From: Natronococcus sp. A-GB7
GTDB lineage: Archaea > Halobacteriota > Halobacteria > Halobacteriales > Natrialbaceae
Assembly (NCBI RefSeq): GCF_029688865.1
Contig: NZ_JARUKV010000001.1
Coordinates: 1 to 64,000 of the forward strand
DNA: 64,000 nucleotides
Direction: 5' to 3'
In this document: positions 51,327 to 59,436 of the stretch, one piece after another
Layout of the letters: every line of letters begins with the position of its first letter
Numbering within the stretch: the stretch's first letter is position 1
The notes under the pieces: model-generated
The model's input: only the letters and a program-made list of their open reading frames with translations
What the model was told of the DNA's origin: nothing
Database searches by the model: none
Position numbers and translations under genes: made by a program

Positions 51327-52987
51327 CGATCCACCTCTCCGAGCACGATGTCCAGGCTGCCCAGCGAGGCGATCAGGTCGGGAATGAAGTCACCCTCACT
51401 GATCTCCCCGAGCGCCGAGAGGTTGTGGAAACACGGGCTGCGGATCTTGAACCGGGCGGGTTTGTCGGTCCCGTCCGAGCGAATGTAGATACCGAGTTCG
51501 CCCTTCGCACCCTCGACGGCCCGGTAAACCTCCGTGTCCGGATCGGGCTTGAGCGTCCGGGGGACGTTGGCCTGGATCTCGCGGTCGTCCTCGGGCCAGT
51601 CCTCGAGCAGGTCGAGACACTGGTCGATGATCTTCGCGGACTCCTCGACCTCCTCCATCCGACAGAGGACACGGGCGTAGTTGTCACAGCCCTGTCGGGT
51701 GATGACGTCCCACTCCAGGTTCTCGTAGTAGCCGTAGGGGTCGTCCCGCCGGAGGTCGTAGTCGATCCCCGAAGCGCGGGCGACCGGTCCCGTACAGCCG
51801 TAGTCCTTGGCGACGTCGGGCTGGAGGACGCCCGTGTCGTTACACCGAACCTGGAAGATCTCGTTGCCGGTGACCAGGTTGTTGTACTCGGTGATCTTCG
51901 CCGGAAGCTCGTCGAGGAAGTCCCGGGTCTTCTCGATGAACTCGTCACGGGGTTCGGGCAGGTCCCAGGCGACCCCGCCGAGCCGGAAGTAGTTGAACAT
52001 CAGCCGCTGGCCGGTCAGGTCCTCGAGGATGTCCTGGACGACCTCCCGGTCGCGGAACGAGTACTGGAAGACGGCGTTGAAGTCGCCGTAAACGTCCAGA
52101 CAGAAGGTTCCGAGCGCCAGGAAGTGCGAGGCGATCCGGCAGAGTTCCGCGCCCATCGTCCGGATGATCTGGGCGTACTCGGGAACCTCGATGTCGGCCA
52201 GATCCTCCGCGGTCCGGGCGTAGGCCCACTCGTTTAACAGGCCGGCGGAGACGTAGTCCCACCGGTCCGGGTAGGGCATGATCTGGTGGCGGTAGGTGCC
52301 CTGCTGGCACATCTGTTCCTCGCAGCGGTGGAGGTAGCCGACGTCGGGGTCGATGTCGACGACGGTCTCGCCGTCGAGCACCGTCTTGACGTGGAGCACG
52401 CCGTGGGTTGCCGGGTGGTGTGGGCCGATGTTGAGGAACATCGTATCCGACTCCTCGTCGTGGTGGTCCGGCTGGATCGGGTTGGCGTGCTCGGCGAGGG
52501 TGACGACCTGTGGCTGCTCCTGATCGTAGTCCTTCGAGAGGGGGTGGCCCTGCCAGGTTTCCGGCAGGAGGATCCGACGCGGATCCGGGTGGCCCTCGTA
52601 GTCGATACCCACCAGGTCGAACGCCTCCCGCTCGTGCCAGTCGGCCGTGCGGAAGGCGGGTTCGGCCGACTGACTGACCGGGTCGTCGACCGACGTCGGA
52701 ACGACGACCGACACCTCCTGGGTCGGGTCGGCGTACTTCTTCAGGTGGTAGATCGACTCGTAGCGGTCCTCGTACTGCTGTGCGGTCAGACAGGAGAGGT
52801 GGTCGAACCCTCCTTCGTCCCGGAGATCGAACAGGACGTCCTGAACGGCGTCCGGCCGGATGACGAACCCCGGCGCGTTGAGGTGATCGTCGCGTCTGAG
52901 CGCGCGGTCACCGATCAGCGCCTCGAGTTCGTCCTCGGTGACCTCGACGCCGGTCTCCTGCTGGTCTCGTTCGAGTTCCGTGCTCAT
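51323..52987 (-). CDS. nuoCD: NADH dehydrogenase-like complex, fused subunits C and D
   Basis: Fusion of 554 residues. NuoC covers about 1-150 with [20 protein letters not shown] and [17 protein letters not shown]. NuoD follows from about 180 with [20 protein letters not shown] (quinone-site His), [14 protein letters not shown], and the final [11 protein letters not shown]. In many bacteria these are separate; the fusion also occurs in other haloarchaea and in E. coli. ATG at 52987 overlaps the nuoB stop by 4 nt. Confidence 0.95.
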   Translation of the reverse strand: MSTELERDQQETGVEVTEDELEALIGDRALRRDDHLNAPGFVIRPDAVQDVLFDLRDEGGFDHLSCLTAQQYEDRYESIYHLKKYADPTQEVSVVVPTSVDDPVSQSAEPAFRTADWHEREAFDLVGIDYEGHPDPRRILLPETWQGHPLSKDYDQEQPQVVTLAEHANPIQPDHHDEESDTMFLNIGPHHPATHGVLHVKTVLDGETVVDIDPDVGYLHRCEEQMCQQGTYRHQIMPYPDRWDYVSAGLLNEWAYARTAEDLADIEVPEYAQIIRTMGAELCRIASHFLALGTFCLDVYGDFNAVFQYSFRDREVVQDILEDLTGQRLMFNYFRLGGVAWDLPEPRDEFIEKTRDFLDELPAKITEYNNLVTGNEIFQVRCNDTGVLQPDVAKDYGCTGPVARASGIDYDLRRDDPYGYYENLEWDVITRQGCDNYARVLCRMEEVEESAKIIDQCLDLLEDWPEDDREIQANVPRTLKPDPDTEVYRAVEGAKGELGIYIRSDGTDKPARFKIRSPCFHNLSALGEISEGDFIPDLIASLGSLDIVLGEVDR

Positions 52988-53691
52988 GGCGAATCAGCCC
53001 AGTTGTACCGCATGACGAGGTCCTCCTCGTCGATGTCGTCGGCGAGTTTCTGTACGAGTTCGTCCTTCGGCAGGTCGCCGAACTGCTCGAGTTCGTACGG
53101 TTTGACCACGACGGGCGAGGTCTCGCCGTTGCGGATCCGCTCCTGTAGTTTGGCGACGCCGTAGATCAGCGCCTCCGGGCGGGGCGGGCAGCCGGGGACG
53201 TGGATGTCGACGGGGATGATCTCCTCGGCGCCCTTGACGACGTTGTACCCCTCCTGGAACGGGCCGCCGGAGATCGTACACGATCCCATCCCGACGACGA
53301 ACTTGGGCTCGGGCATCTGGTCGTAGACCCGCTTCATCCGCGGGCCGAACTTCGAGACGATCGTTCCCGGAACGATCATCACGTCGGCCTGTCGCGGCGA
53401 CGCTCGAGGGACGCCCGCACCGAAGCGGTCCAGGTCGTGTTTGATCGCGTACGTGTGGATCATCTCGATGCTACAGCAGGCGATCCCGAACTGCAGCATG
53501 AACATCGAGTTCCCCCGAACCCAGTTCATGAACTGGTCGAACTTCGTGAGGATAAACGGCGACGCGCCGAACGCCTCCCGAAGCTTCGAGTTGAATCGGT
53601 CGTCGGGGCCGGCACCCATCCGCGCCTCGCGAGTGTCGGTCGACGGGGCGGTACTGTCGTAGATATCTTGGCGTGGTTTGTCACTACTCAT
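52984..53691 (-). CDS. nuoB: NADH dehydrogenase-like complex, Fe-S subunit B
   Basis: Subunit of 235 residues binding terminal cluster N2. The ligand cysteines are seen in [26 protein letters not shown] and [14 protein letters not shown]. The N-terminus (about 1-60) is longer and acidic. The C-terminal 50 residues extend beyond bacterial NuoB. ATG at 53691 overlaps the nuoA stop by 4 nt. Confidence 0.95.
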   Translation of the reverse strand: MSSDKPRQDIYDSTAPSTDTREARMGAGPDDRFNSKLREAFGASPFILTKFDQFMNWVRGNSMFMLQFGIACCSIEMIHTYAIKHDLDRFGAGVPRASPRQADVMIVPGTIVSKFGPRMKRVYDQMPEPKFVVGMGSCTISGGPFQEGYNVVKGAEEIIPVDIHVPGCPPRPEALIYGVAKLQERIRNGETSPVVVKPYELEQFGDLPKDELVQKLADDIDEEDLVMRYNWADSP

Positions 53692-54101
53692 GATCGATCA
53701 GCTCCGGCTTCGACCTGCTCTGGCGTCCGTGCCCACTGAACGGCGCCGGTGCGCCACGCCCAGGCGAACCCGATCAGCAGGATGAAGACGAACGCCAGCA
53801 TCGGACCGAGGGCGTGGACGAGACCGTACTCCTCGGCCGCGAGCGCATCCTGGTAGACGACCGCCCACGGAAACAGCAGGACGGTTTCGATGTCGAAGAC
53901 GAGAAACAGAAGCGCAACCATGTAGTACTGGATGTTGAATCGGATGCGCGTCCCGCCGGTCGGCACCTCGCCACTCTCGTAGGTGGCACGTTTGCTCGTT
54001 TCGGGGACGCTCGGTCGCAGGAGGTACGATACCGCCATCATCCCGAACGGTATCAGCAGTCCGACGAGCGCGAGCGCGCCGATAGCGATCCAGTCATTCA
54101 T
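53688..54101 (-). CDS. nuoA: NADH dehydrogenase-like complex, subunit A
   Basis: Three-helix membrane subunit of 137 residues: the first helix at about 4-25, then KRATYESGEVPTGGTRIRFN, IQYYMVALLFLVFDIETVLL (conserved Asp/Glu FDIE) and GPMLAFVFILLIGFAWAWRT. The ATG at 54101 (MNDWIAIGALAL) was chosen over an upstream in-frame GTG at 54131, which lies only 2 nt from the TATA box and cannot be in the mRNA. First gene of the nuo operon. Confidence 0.93.
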   Translation of the reverse strand: MNDWIAIGALALVGLLIPFGMMAVSYLLRPSVPETSKRATYESGEVPTGGTRIRFNIQYYMVALLFLVFDIETVLLFPWAVVYQDALAAEEYGLVHALGPMLAFVFILLIGFAWAWRTGAVQWARTPEQVEAGADRS

Positions 54102-54407
54102 CTCGGTAACGTCCGAAGCTTCTGACCCCACGCATATAAGGGTTGATTCTCGCCGTTTCGGCCGGTAGGAGCATCAGCATCCGTTTTCGCCGCTCGGAAA
54201 CTCGGCCGAACGATCTTCGAGCCCGATCGGCGGTCGATCTGTCCGTAAAGAACAGGTTACCGTTCAGTTACGTTCCGGAAGAAATCCGGGGAATGGACAC
54301 CCGTATGCGAGATACAGCTCGTTGAGTGTAGACTACCGATATTTCGAATGACTTGTTGTACCCTCGATACGAACGGGCGAGAGCGGAGCCGTCTGCCCCC
54401 GAGAATG
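54102..54407. other. 306-nt intergenic region upstream of nuoA and downstream of purE
   Basis: No protein gene is seen. It holds the nuo promoter; the remaining part is relatively A+T-rich, with CCGGAAGAAATCCGG (54275-54289), an imperfect inverted repeat that may end purE transcription. The purE gene ends at 54408 on the same strand. Confidence 0.5.
54133..54140 (-). promoter_or_regulatory. TATA box of the nuo operon
   Basis: Minus-strand CTTATATG, 32-39 nt before the nuoA ATG at 54101, predicting a leader of about 8-10 nt. It is the only clear promoter for the eleven nuo genes. Confidence 0.7.
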
Positions 54408-55040
54408 TCACTCGCTCGAGAAGCGCGCAGTCCCGCCGTCGTGGAGCCGGCGGGAGACCTCGCCGACCTCCCCCCGAAGCTCCTCGTGGTACTCGAGGAG
54501 TCGCTCCCGAACCGGCTCGTGCTGTCGGGCGAGGATCTGTGCAGCTGACAACGCGGCGTTGAACGATTTGCCAGCGTCGACCGCGACCAGCGGCGCTCCC
54601 GTAGGCATCCCGATGACGCTGTCGACGGACTTCTCCTGGACCGGAACGCCGATCACCGGTAGCGGGTAGGCGATCGACGCAGTCATGTTCGGCAGGTCGG
54701 CGGACTTGCCGCCCGCGCCCGCGATCAGCACCTCGAGCCCACGGTCCTCGGCCGTCTCGGCGTAGGCGGTCATCAGCTCCGGCGTGCGGTGAGCCGAGGT
54801 GACGTACGTCTCGAACGTAAAGCGCGCCTCGGGCGGGTTCTCGTAGTCGGTTTGCTCTTCGAAACCGAGTTCGTCGACGAGAGCGTCGTAGGCGCCGCGG
54901 CGCCGTCCGCCCGTAGACATCACCTCGAGATCCGAGTCACTCCCCATCACGATGCCGACGTCGGGCGTCTCGGCGTCCGGGCGATCCTGGTCGGCTTCGC
55001 GGTGCAGGCGGTCGATCAGCTCCTCGACGGTGTCGCTCAT
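54408..55040 (-). CDS. purE: N5-carboxyaminoimidazole ribonucleotide mutase
   Basis: Converts N5-CAIR to CAIR in purine synthesis; 210 residues. VGIVMGSDSDLEVMS at about 28-42 (phosphate-binding), then VTSAHRTPELMTAYAE with the catalytic His, VLIAGAGGKSADLPNMTAS, and PVIGVPVQEKSVDSVIG are the complete signatures. The N-terminal 25 residues and the C-terminal about 45 residues are haloarchaeal extensions. ATG at 55040 is 15 nt after the purK stop, so the genes form a purK-purE operon. Confidence 0.95.
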   Translation of the reverse strand: MSDTVEELIDRLHREADQDRPDAETPDVGIVMGSDSDLEVMSTGGRRRGAYDALVDELGFEEQTDYENPPEARFTFETYVTSAHRTPELMTAYAETAEDRGLEVLIAGAGGKSADLPNMTASIAYPLPVIGVPVQEKSVDSVIGMPTGAPLVAVDAGKSFNAALSAAQILARQHEPVRERLLEYHEELRGEVGEVSRRLHDGGTARFSSE

Positions 55041-55055
55041 GGTAGGCAGTGTTGC

Positions 55056-56270
55056 TTACTCCGATGTGAACGTGACGGCACGCTCGAGTTCCCGGGCCGT
55101 CTCGAGCAGGTCGTCGGTCGTCTCTCCCTCGCGGCCGGCGATCGTGACGTGGCCCATCTTCCGTAGCGGCCGAACCTGTCGCTTCCCGTACCAGTGGAGG
55201 TTCGCCGCGGGCGTCTCGAGGACGCGGTCGAGGTTTCGAAGTTCGGCGTCCCGCGGCTCGTCGACGTCGCCGAGCAGGTTCACCGACACCGTCGGCGAGC
55301 GCAGGTCGGTCGCCGCCAGCGGCCAGCCCAGTACTGCCCGGGCGTGCTGTTCGAACTGCGAACTCTGGGCGCCTTCGATCGTCCAGTGGCCCGAGTTGTG
55401 CGGGCGGGGAGCGATCTCGTTGAGCAGGACGTCGCCGTCGCGCTCTCGCGGACTTCGTCCGCTCGAATCCTCCGAGGCGCGTAGCGCCTCGCTCGTCTCG
55501 AACAGCTCGATTCCGTAAACCCCTCGCCCGTCCATCACTTCGAGGACGTCCTCGGCGACCTCGAGGGCCCGCTCCTCGACGGCCTCGTCGGAGCCCGCGG
55601 GAACGATCGTCTCCCGGAGTATCTCGTCCTCGTGAACGTTCTCTCCGATCGGGAACGCCGCGGTCTCGCCGTCGCCCTTGACCGCGATCACCGAGATCTC
55701 CCGTTCGAAGTCGACGAACGACTCGACCATCGCCGGCCCGGCGACGGACTCGAGTGCGTCCTCCGCGTCCGCCTTCGACTCGACGGGGACGTTGCCGCGG
55801 CCGTCGTAGCCGCCCGTCCGGGCCTTCAGCATGACAGGGGCGCCGTAGTCGTCGATCGCCTCGCGGACGTCGTCGGCGTCCTCGACCCCCCGGAACGGCG
55901 GAACGGGTACGCCGGCGTCCTCCAGCGCTCGCTTCTGGACGAGCTTGTCGTGGATCGTCTCGAGGGTCGCGGGGTCGGGGTGGACGGGCGTCCCCGAGTC
56001 CTCGCTGACCCGCCCGAGGACGTCCTGGTCGGCCAGTTCGATCTCGAAGGTCAGAACGTCGGCCCGCGCGGCGAGCTCCCGAATGCCGGCCTCGTCGTCG
56101 AACTCGGCGACGATCTGGTCGCGCGCGACGGGTGCGGCCGGACAGTCCGGCGTCGGATCGAGCACGACGACCTCGACGCCAAGCGGCGCGGCCGCCTCCG
56201 CGAGCATCCGTCCGAGCTGTCCGCCACCGACCACGCCGAGGGTCGGCCCCGGCGTCCGTAGCGTCGTCAT
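55056..56270 (-). CDS. purK: N5-carboxyaminoimidazole ribonucleotide synthase
   Basis: ATP-grasp ligase (AIR + bicarbonate + ATP to N5-CAIR) of 404 residues. LGVVGGGQLGRMLAEAAAPL at the start, PVMLKARTGGYDGRGNVPV (ATP-grasp glycine loop), and LLNEIAPRPHNSGHWTIEGA (metal-binding) are typical. An insertion of about 20 residues (EALRASEDSSGRSPRERDG, near residue 265-285) precedes LLNEIAPR. Its DNA holds two perfect hairpins, 55448-55462 and 55474-55490. The start ATG at 56270 lies about 29 nt from TATA element TACTTAAG, so it is leaderless. Confidence 0.93.
   Translation of the reverse strand: MTTLRTPGPTLGVVGGGQLGRMLAEAAAPLGVEVVVLDPTPDCPAAPVARDQIVAEFDDEAGIRELAARADVLTFEIELADQDVLGRVSEDSGTPVHPDPATLETIHDKLVQKRALEDAGVPVPPFRGVEDADDVREAIDDYGAPVMLKARTGGYDGRGNVPVESKADAEDALESVAGPAMVESFVDFEREISVIAVKGDGETAAFPIGENVHEDEILRETIVPAGSDEAVEERALEVAEDVLEVMDGRGVYGIELFETSEALRASEDSSGRSPRERDGDVLLNEIAPRPHNSGHWTIEGAQSSQFEQHARAVLGWPLAATDLRSPTVSVNLLGDVDEPRDAELRNLDRVLETPAANLHWYGKRQVRPLRKMGHVTIAGREGETTDDLLETARELERAVTFTSE
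55448..55490 (-). repeat. Pair of perfect hairpins inserted in frame in purK
   Basis: Minus strand: GAGGCGC-TAC-GCGCCTC (55474-55490) and GCGGAC-GAA-GTCCGC (55448-55462), 11 nt apart. They encode ALRASEDSSGRSPRE, a stretch absent from ordinary PurK proteins. The second hairpin has the GAA loop seen elsewhere in the window. Confidence 0.65.
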
Positions 56271-56295
56271 CGGGCGTGGGTTGGACGGGCCCTCG

Positions 56296-56303
56296 CTTAA
56301 GTA
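56296..56303 (-). promoter_or_regulatory. TATA box of purK-purE
   Basis: Minus-strand TACTTAAG, about 29 nt before the purK ATG at 56270. Confidence 0.65.
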
Positions 56304-56505
56304 TTCTCAATGCTGCTGATTTCCTCGCTCGTGGTCCGCCGACATCTCCACGTTCGTGCCTACCACCGTCGAGGCGAACCGACGGTCGGCGACGGATAGT
56401 TCCGGCGACCAACCGGTGGCCGACGGGTCGAACTCGGGCGACGCGAGGGGGACATCATCCGCCGAGAACGGTACCTCTTTGAACTCCCCACCCGACCGCT
56501 CGAGT

Positions 56506-56925
56506 ATGACCACGCTCGGACTGGTGGTCGCGGAGTTCAACCGAGAGATCACCGAGCAGATGGAAGCCGCCGCCCGCGAGGCCGCCGACGACGGCGGCGC
56601 CGAGGTGTACGAGACGGTTCGCGTCCCCGGGGTCTACGACGCCCCGCTGGCAGCCGACCGACTCGCCCGCCTGGAGGCCGTCGACGCCGTCGCCGTGATC
56701 GGCACCGTCATCACCGGCGACACGGACCACGATCAGGTGATCACCGACGCGGCCGCACAGCGACTCTCCGACGTCAGTCTCGAGCGTGACACTCCCGTAA
56801 CGCTCGGCGTCACCGGCCCCGGCATGTCCGCCGCGGAGGCGCGCGAACGCGTCGACAACGCGGCGAAGGCCGTCGACGGCGCGCTCGATCTCGTCGCCGA
56901 GCTACCCGACCCAGATCAACGATGA
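56506..56925 (+). CDS. ribH: 6,7-dimethyl-8-ribityllumazine synthase
   Basis: Last-but-one enzyme of riboflavin synthesis, 139 residues. LGLVVAEFNREITEQMEAAA at the start (substrate Phe/Asn), VRVPGVYDAPLAADRL (the PGxxEhP-type pocket) and VAVIGTVITGDTDHDQVITD with the catalytic His near residue 73 (DTDHD) match short archaeal RibH. The ATG at 56506 gives MTTLGLVVAEF; the open frame upstream to 56356 is not coding-like. Its TGA overlaps the following aminotransferase ATG (ATGA at 56922-56925). Confidence 0.92.
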   Translation: MTTLGLVVAEFNREITEQMEAAAREAADDGGAEVYETVRVPGVYDAPLAADRLARLEAVDAVAVIGTVITGDTDHDQVITDAAAQRLSDVSLERDTPVTLGVTGPGMSAAEARERVDNAAKAVDGALDLVAELPDPDQR

Positions 56926-58070
56926 CGATGGAATTCACCGACCGTCTGACCCGAGTCGAACCGTCCGCAACGCTCGCCATCTCCGCGCTCGCAACCGAAC
57001 TCGAGAACGAGGGGGCCGACATCGTCGACCTCTCGGTCGGCGAGCCCGACTTCCCGACCCCCGAGAACGTCGTCGAGGCCGGGAAGGACGCGATGGACGC
57101 CGGCCACACCGGCTACACCACCTCTGCGGGAATCCTCGAGCTTCGCGAGGCGATCTCCGAGAAGCTCGCCGAGGACGGCCTCGAGCACGGCACCGACGAG
57201 ATCATCGTCACGCCCGGGGCAAAGCAAGCGCTGTACGAGATCGTCCAGGCGCTGATCGCCGAGGACGACGAGGTCGCCCTGCTCGACCCCGCCTGGGTCT
57301 CCTACGAGGCGATGGTCAAGATGGCCGGCGGCTCGCTGTCGCGGGTCGACCTCTCCGAACACGAGTTCCAGCTCGAGCCCGCCCTCGAGGACCTCGAGGC
57401 CGCGGTGTCGGACGACACCGAGCTACTGATCGTCAACTCGCCGTCGAACCCAACCGGCGCCGTCTACTCCGACGAAGCGCTCGAGGGCGTCCGCGACCTC
57501 GCCGTCGAGCACGATATTACCGTGATCTCGGACGAGATCTACAAGGAGATCACCTACGGCGTCGAGCAGACCAGCCTCGGCACCCTGGAGGGAATGGCCG
57601 ACCGCACCGTCACCGTCAACGGCTTCTCGAAGGCCTACTCGATGACCGGCTGGCGGCTGGGCTACTTCGCCGGCCCGGAGGAGCTGATCGACCAGGCCGG
57701 GAAACTCCACAGCCACTCCGTGTCCTCGGCCGTCAACTTCGTCCAGCACGCCGGCGTCGAAGCGCTCGAGAACACCGACGAGGCCGTCGACGAGATGGTC
57801 GCCGCCTTCGCCGAGCGCCGAGATCTGGTCGTCGACCTGCTCGAGGGCCACGGCGTCGACGTCGCGGTCCCCGACGGCGCGTTCTACATGATGCTCCCCG
57901 TCGCCGAGGACGACCAAGAGTGGTGCGAGGGCGCGCTCGAGGACGCCCACGTCGCCACGGTCCCCGGCAGCGCGTTCGGCACGCCGGGGTACGCCCGCAT
58001 CTCCTACGCCGCGAGCGAGGAGCGCCTGCAGGAAGGTATCGAGCGACTGGCCGACGAGGGCTACCTGTAA
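56922..58070 (+). CDS. Aspartate/aromatic-type PLP-dependent aminotransferase (class I)
   Basis: Fold-type I aminotransferase of 382 residues. IVDLSVGEPDFPTPENVVEA, GYTTSAGILELREAISEKL, VNSPSNPTGAVYSDEAL (Asn/Asp of the PLP site), VNGFSKAYSMTGWRLGYFAG (PLP-Lys in GFSKAYSMTGWR) and the C-terminal TVPGSAFGTPGYARISYA (Arg binding the carboxylate) are all present. This resembles AspB/aspartate aminotransferase of archaea; substrate range (Asp, aromatic) cannot be decided. It shares a 4-nt overlap with ribH and so is co-translated, although the pathways are different. Confidence 0.9.
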   Translation: MTMEFTDRLTRVEPSATLAISALATELENEGADIVDLSVGEPDFPTPENVVEAGKDAMDAGHTGYTTSAGILELREAISEKLAEDGLEHGTDEIIVTPGAKQALYEIVQALIAEDDEVALLDPAWVSYEAMVKMAGGSLSRVDLSEHEFQLEPALEDLEAAVSDDTELLIVNSPSNPTGAVYSDEALEGVRDLAVEHDITVISDEIYKEITYGVEQTSLGTLEGMADRTVTVNGFSKAYSMTGWRLGYFAGPEELIDQAGKLHSHSVSSAVNFVQHAGVEALENTDEAVDEMVAAFAERRDLVVDLLEGHGVDVAVPDGAFYMMLPVAEDDQEWCEGALEDAHVATVPGSAFGTPGYARISYAASEERLQEGIERLADEGYL

Positions 58071-58156
58071 CGCCGTCGGCAACCCCGATTTTCGCGGAGT
58101 CAGTCGATTTTGTCTGTTGGCCTATCTTTACGTACGATAGCGAGGCCATCGACCGC

Positions 58157-58906
58157 ATGGACTGTCCCACGTGTGGCAAGTCCCTCCAGTCGGAGCGCGG
58201 AATGCGACAGCACCACACGAAAATACACGGAGAGCCGCTGCCGAACCGGACCTGCAGCGGCTGTGAGACGGAGTTTTACGATCCGAAGGCGCGCCGCGAG
58301 TTCTGTGACAACTGTAACCCGAACGCCGGAGAGCACAACGGGAACTGGAGGGATGCGACCGAGACTACATCGTGTGCATCCTGCGGAACGACGTTCTCGT
58401 ACTACCCGTCTAACAAGCAGGGACGGTACTGTCCGGACTGCGTCGAAGCCGCCGATGGATTGCTTCCGGAGAACCCATCCGAAAAGGGCGAACGAGTCGA
58501 GACAGCGTGCCTGTCGTGCGGAGCGGACCTCGAGGTGCGTCCCGCTCGTCTCGAACGGCGAAAGCGGGGTGTCTTCTGTACGCTCGAGTGCTACGGAGAG
58601 TGGCTCTCCGAGAACGTCGTCGGCTCGGAGCACCACCAGTGGGAGGGTGGACCGATCGAATACGGTAGAGAATGGTGGCGCGTACGGCGACAGGCGCTCG
58701 AGCGGGACGAGTACGAGTGTCAGCACTGCGGCGCGGACGCCGAGGAGCTCGATCGAAACCCGGACGTACACCACGTTCGACCGGTCCGATCGTTCGAGAC
58801 CGTCGAAGATGCGCACACCCTGAACAACGTCGTAACGCTGTGTCGGAGCTGTCACCGTCGCGCGGAAGCGGGCTCGATATCGGTACCCTCTCGTCGTGAA
58901 AAGTAA
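58157..58906 (+). CDS. HNH endonuclease with N-terminal C2H2 and several zinc ribbons
   Basis: Protein of 249 residues. A C2H2-like finger CPTCGKSLQSERGMRQHH begins at residue 3. Cys-pair ribbons follow (CSGCE...CDNC, CASCG...CPDC, CLSCG...CTLEC). The C-terminal HNH nuclease covers about 185-236: EYECQHCGADAEEL, DVHHVRPVRSF (HH of HNH) and NNVVTLCRSCHRRAE. Stand-alone HNH proteins are often homing or phage/restriction-type nucleases (family knowledge). It ends 35 nt before the intron-containing tRNA-Gln. ATG at 58157; base composition is somewhat lower in G+C than the neighbouring genes, a sign of possible acquisition. Confidence 0.82.
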   Translation: MDCPTCGKSLQSERGMRQHHTKIHGEPLPNRTCSGCETEFYDPKARREFCDNCNPNAGEHNGNWRDATETTSCASCGTTFSYYPSNKQGRYCPDCVEAADGLLPENPSEKGERVETACLSCGADLEVRPARLERRKRGVFCTLECYGEWLSENVVGSEHHQWEGGPIEYGREWWRVRRQALERDEYECQHCGADAEELDRNPDVHHVRPVRSFETVEDAHTLNNVVTLCRSCHRRAEAGSISVPSRREK

Positions 58907-58941
58907 CACTATTGTGCGGCGGGAGTCTATCCCGCGAGTGA

Positions 58942-59044
58942 AGTCCCGTGGTGTAGTGGCCAATCATATGGGCCTTTGGACGTGTTCGGTTCAGTCCGTC
59001 ACGGAAGACAGCCCATGACGGCGGTTCGAATCCGCCCGGGACTA
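58942..59044 (+). tRNA. tRNA-Gln (anticodon TTG) with an intron of about 31 nt
   Basis: Acceptor arm AGTCCCG (58942-58948) pairs with CGGGACT (59037-59043), discriminator A59044. The anticodon stem TGGGC (58969-58973) pairs with GCCCA (59011-59015); the loop CTTTGGA gives TTG. The T-arm GGCGGTTCGAATCCGCC is intact. About 30-31 extra nt between positions 37 and 38 (roughly 58980-59010, with CGTG/CACG pairing) fit a canonical archaeal intron cut by the tRNA endonuclease; the same tRNA carries a 31-nt intron in Haloferax (family knowledge). Confidence 0.93.
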
Positions 59045-59436
59045 TATTTCACTTATTATGGCGTGGAATAAACTGGTCGGGCACTAGGTGCCGTTCTTAG
59101 CAGTAGATAGTAGGGTGATTTCTTTATTTAGAGTCGGGAGCGAAACTCGCGGTCAGTACAGGCGGAGGCGGTATCACTGCGGTAGCGCCACAAGCGCAGC
59201 ACCCGCGAGCGACCAGCGGGAGCGAGCGGCCTTTTTAGCGTAGATTTTTGGAGGAGTGGTGAGCGAGCAACGCGAGCGAACCCGACGAGAAAAAGTACGT
59301 GGGCACGCTCTATGTGACGGTTTGACCGATTCAAATTCACAATCCAGACTGAGTAAAGAAACCGTGTTACCAACTACTGTTAGATATCTTTCGGCGGAAG
59401 CAACCTCGAGCTATCCGACCCTAACTTCCGAACAGC
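59045..59436. other. 392-nt gene-free region after tRNA-Gln, probable element remnant
   Basis: The sequence is markedly richer in A+T than the surroundings (e.g. 59045-59135 and 59330-59400). Around 59225-59300 it contains TTTTTGGAGGAGTGGTGAGC, followed by GAGCGAACCCGACGAGAAAA, phrases that recur in haloarchaeal tRNA-flanking repeats (recalled, not searched). No credible reading frame or integrase is seen. Confidence 0.5.

Noticed and set aside
54102-54131. GTG start at 54131 for nuoA
   Set aside because: It is 2 nt from the TATA box and would precede the transcription start; ATG 54101 also matches the family start.
58100-58963. Minus-strand 287-codon frame over the HNH gene
   Set aside because: Shadow; the plus-strand Cys-pair and HNH motifs are decisive.
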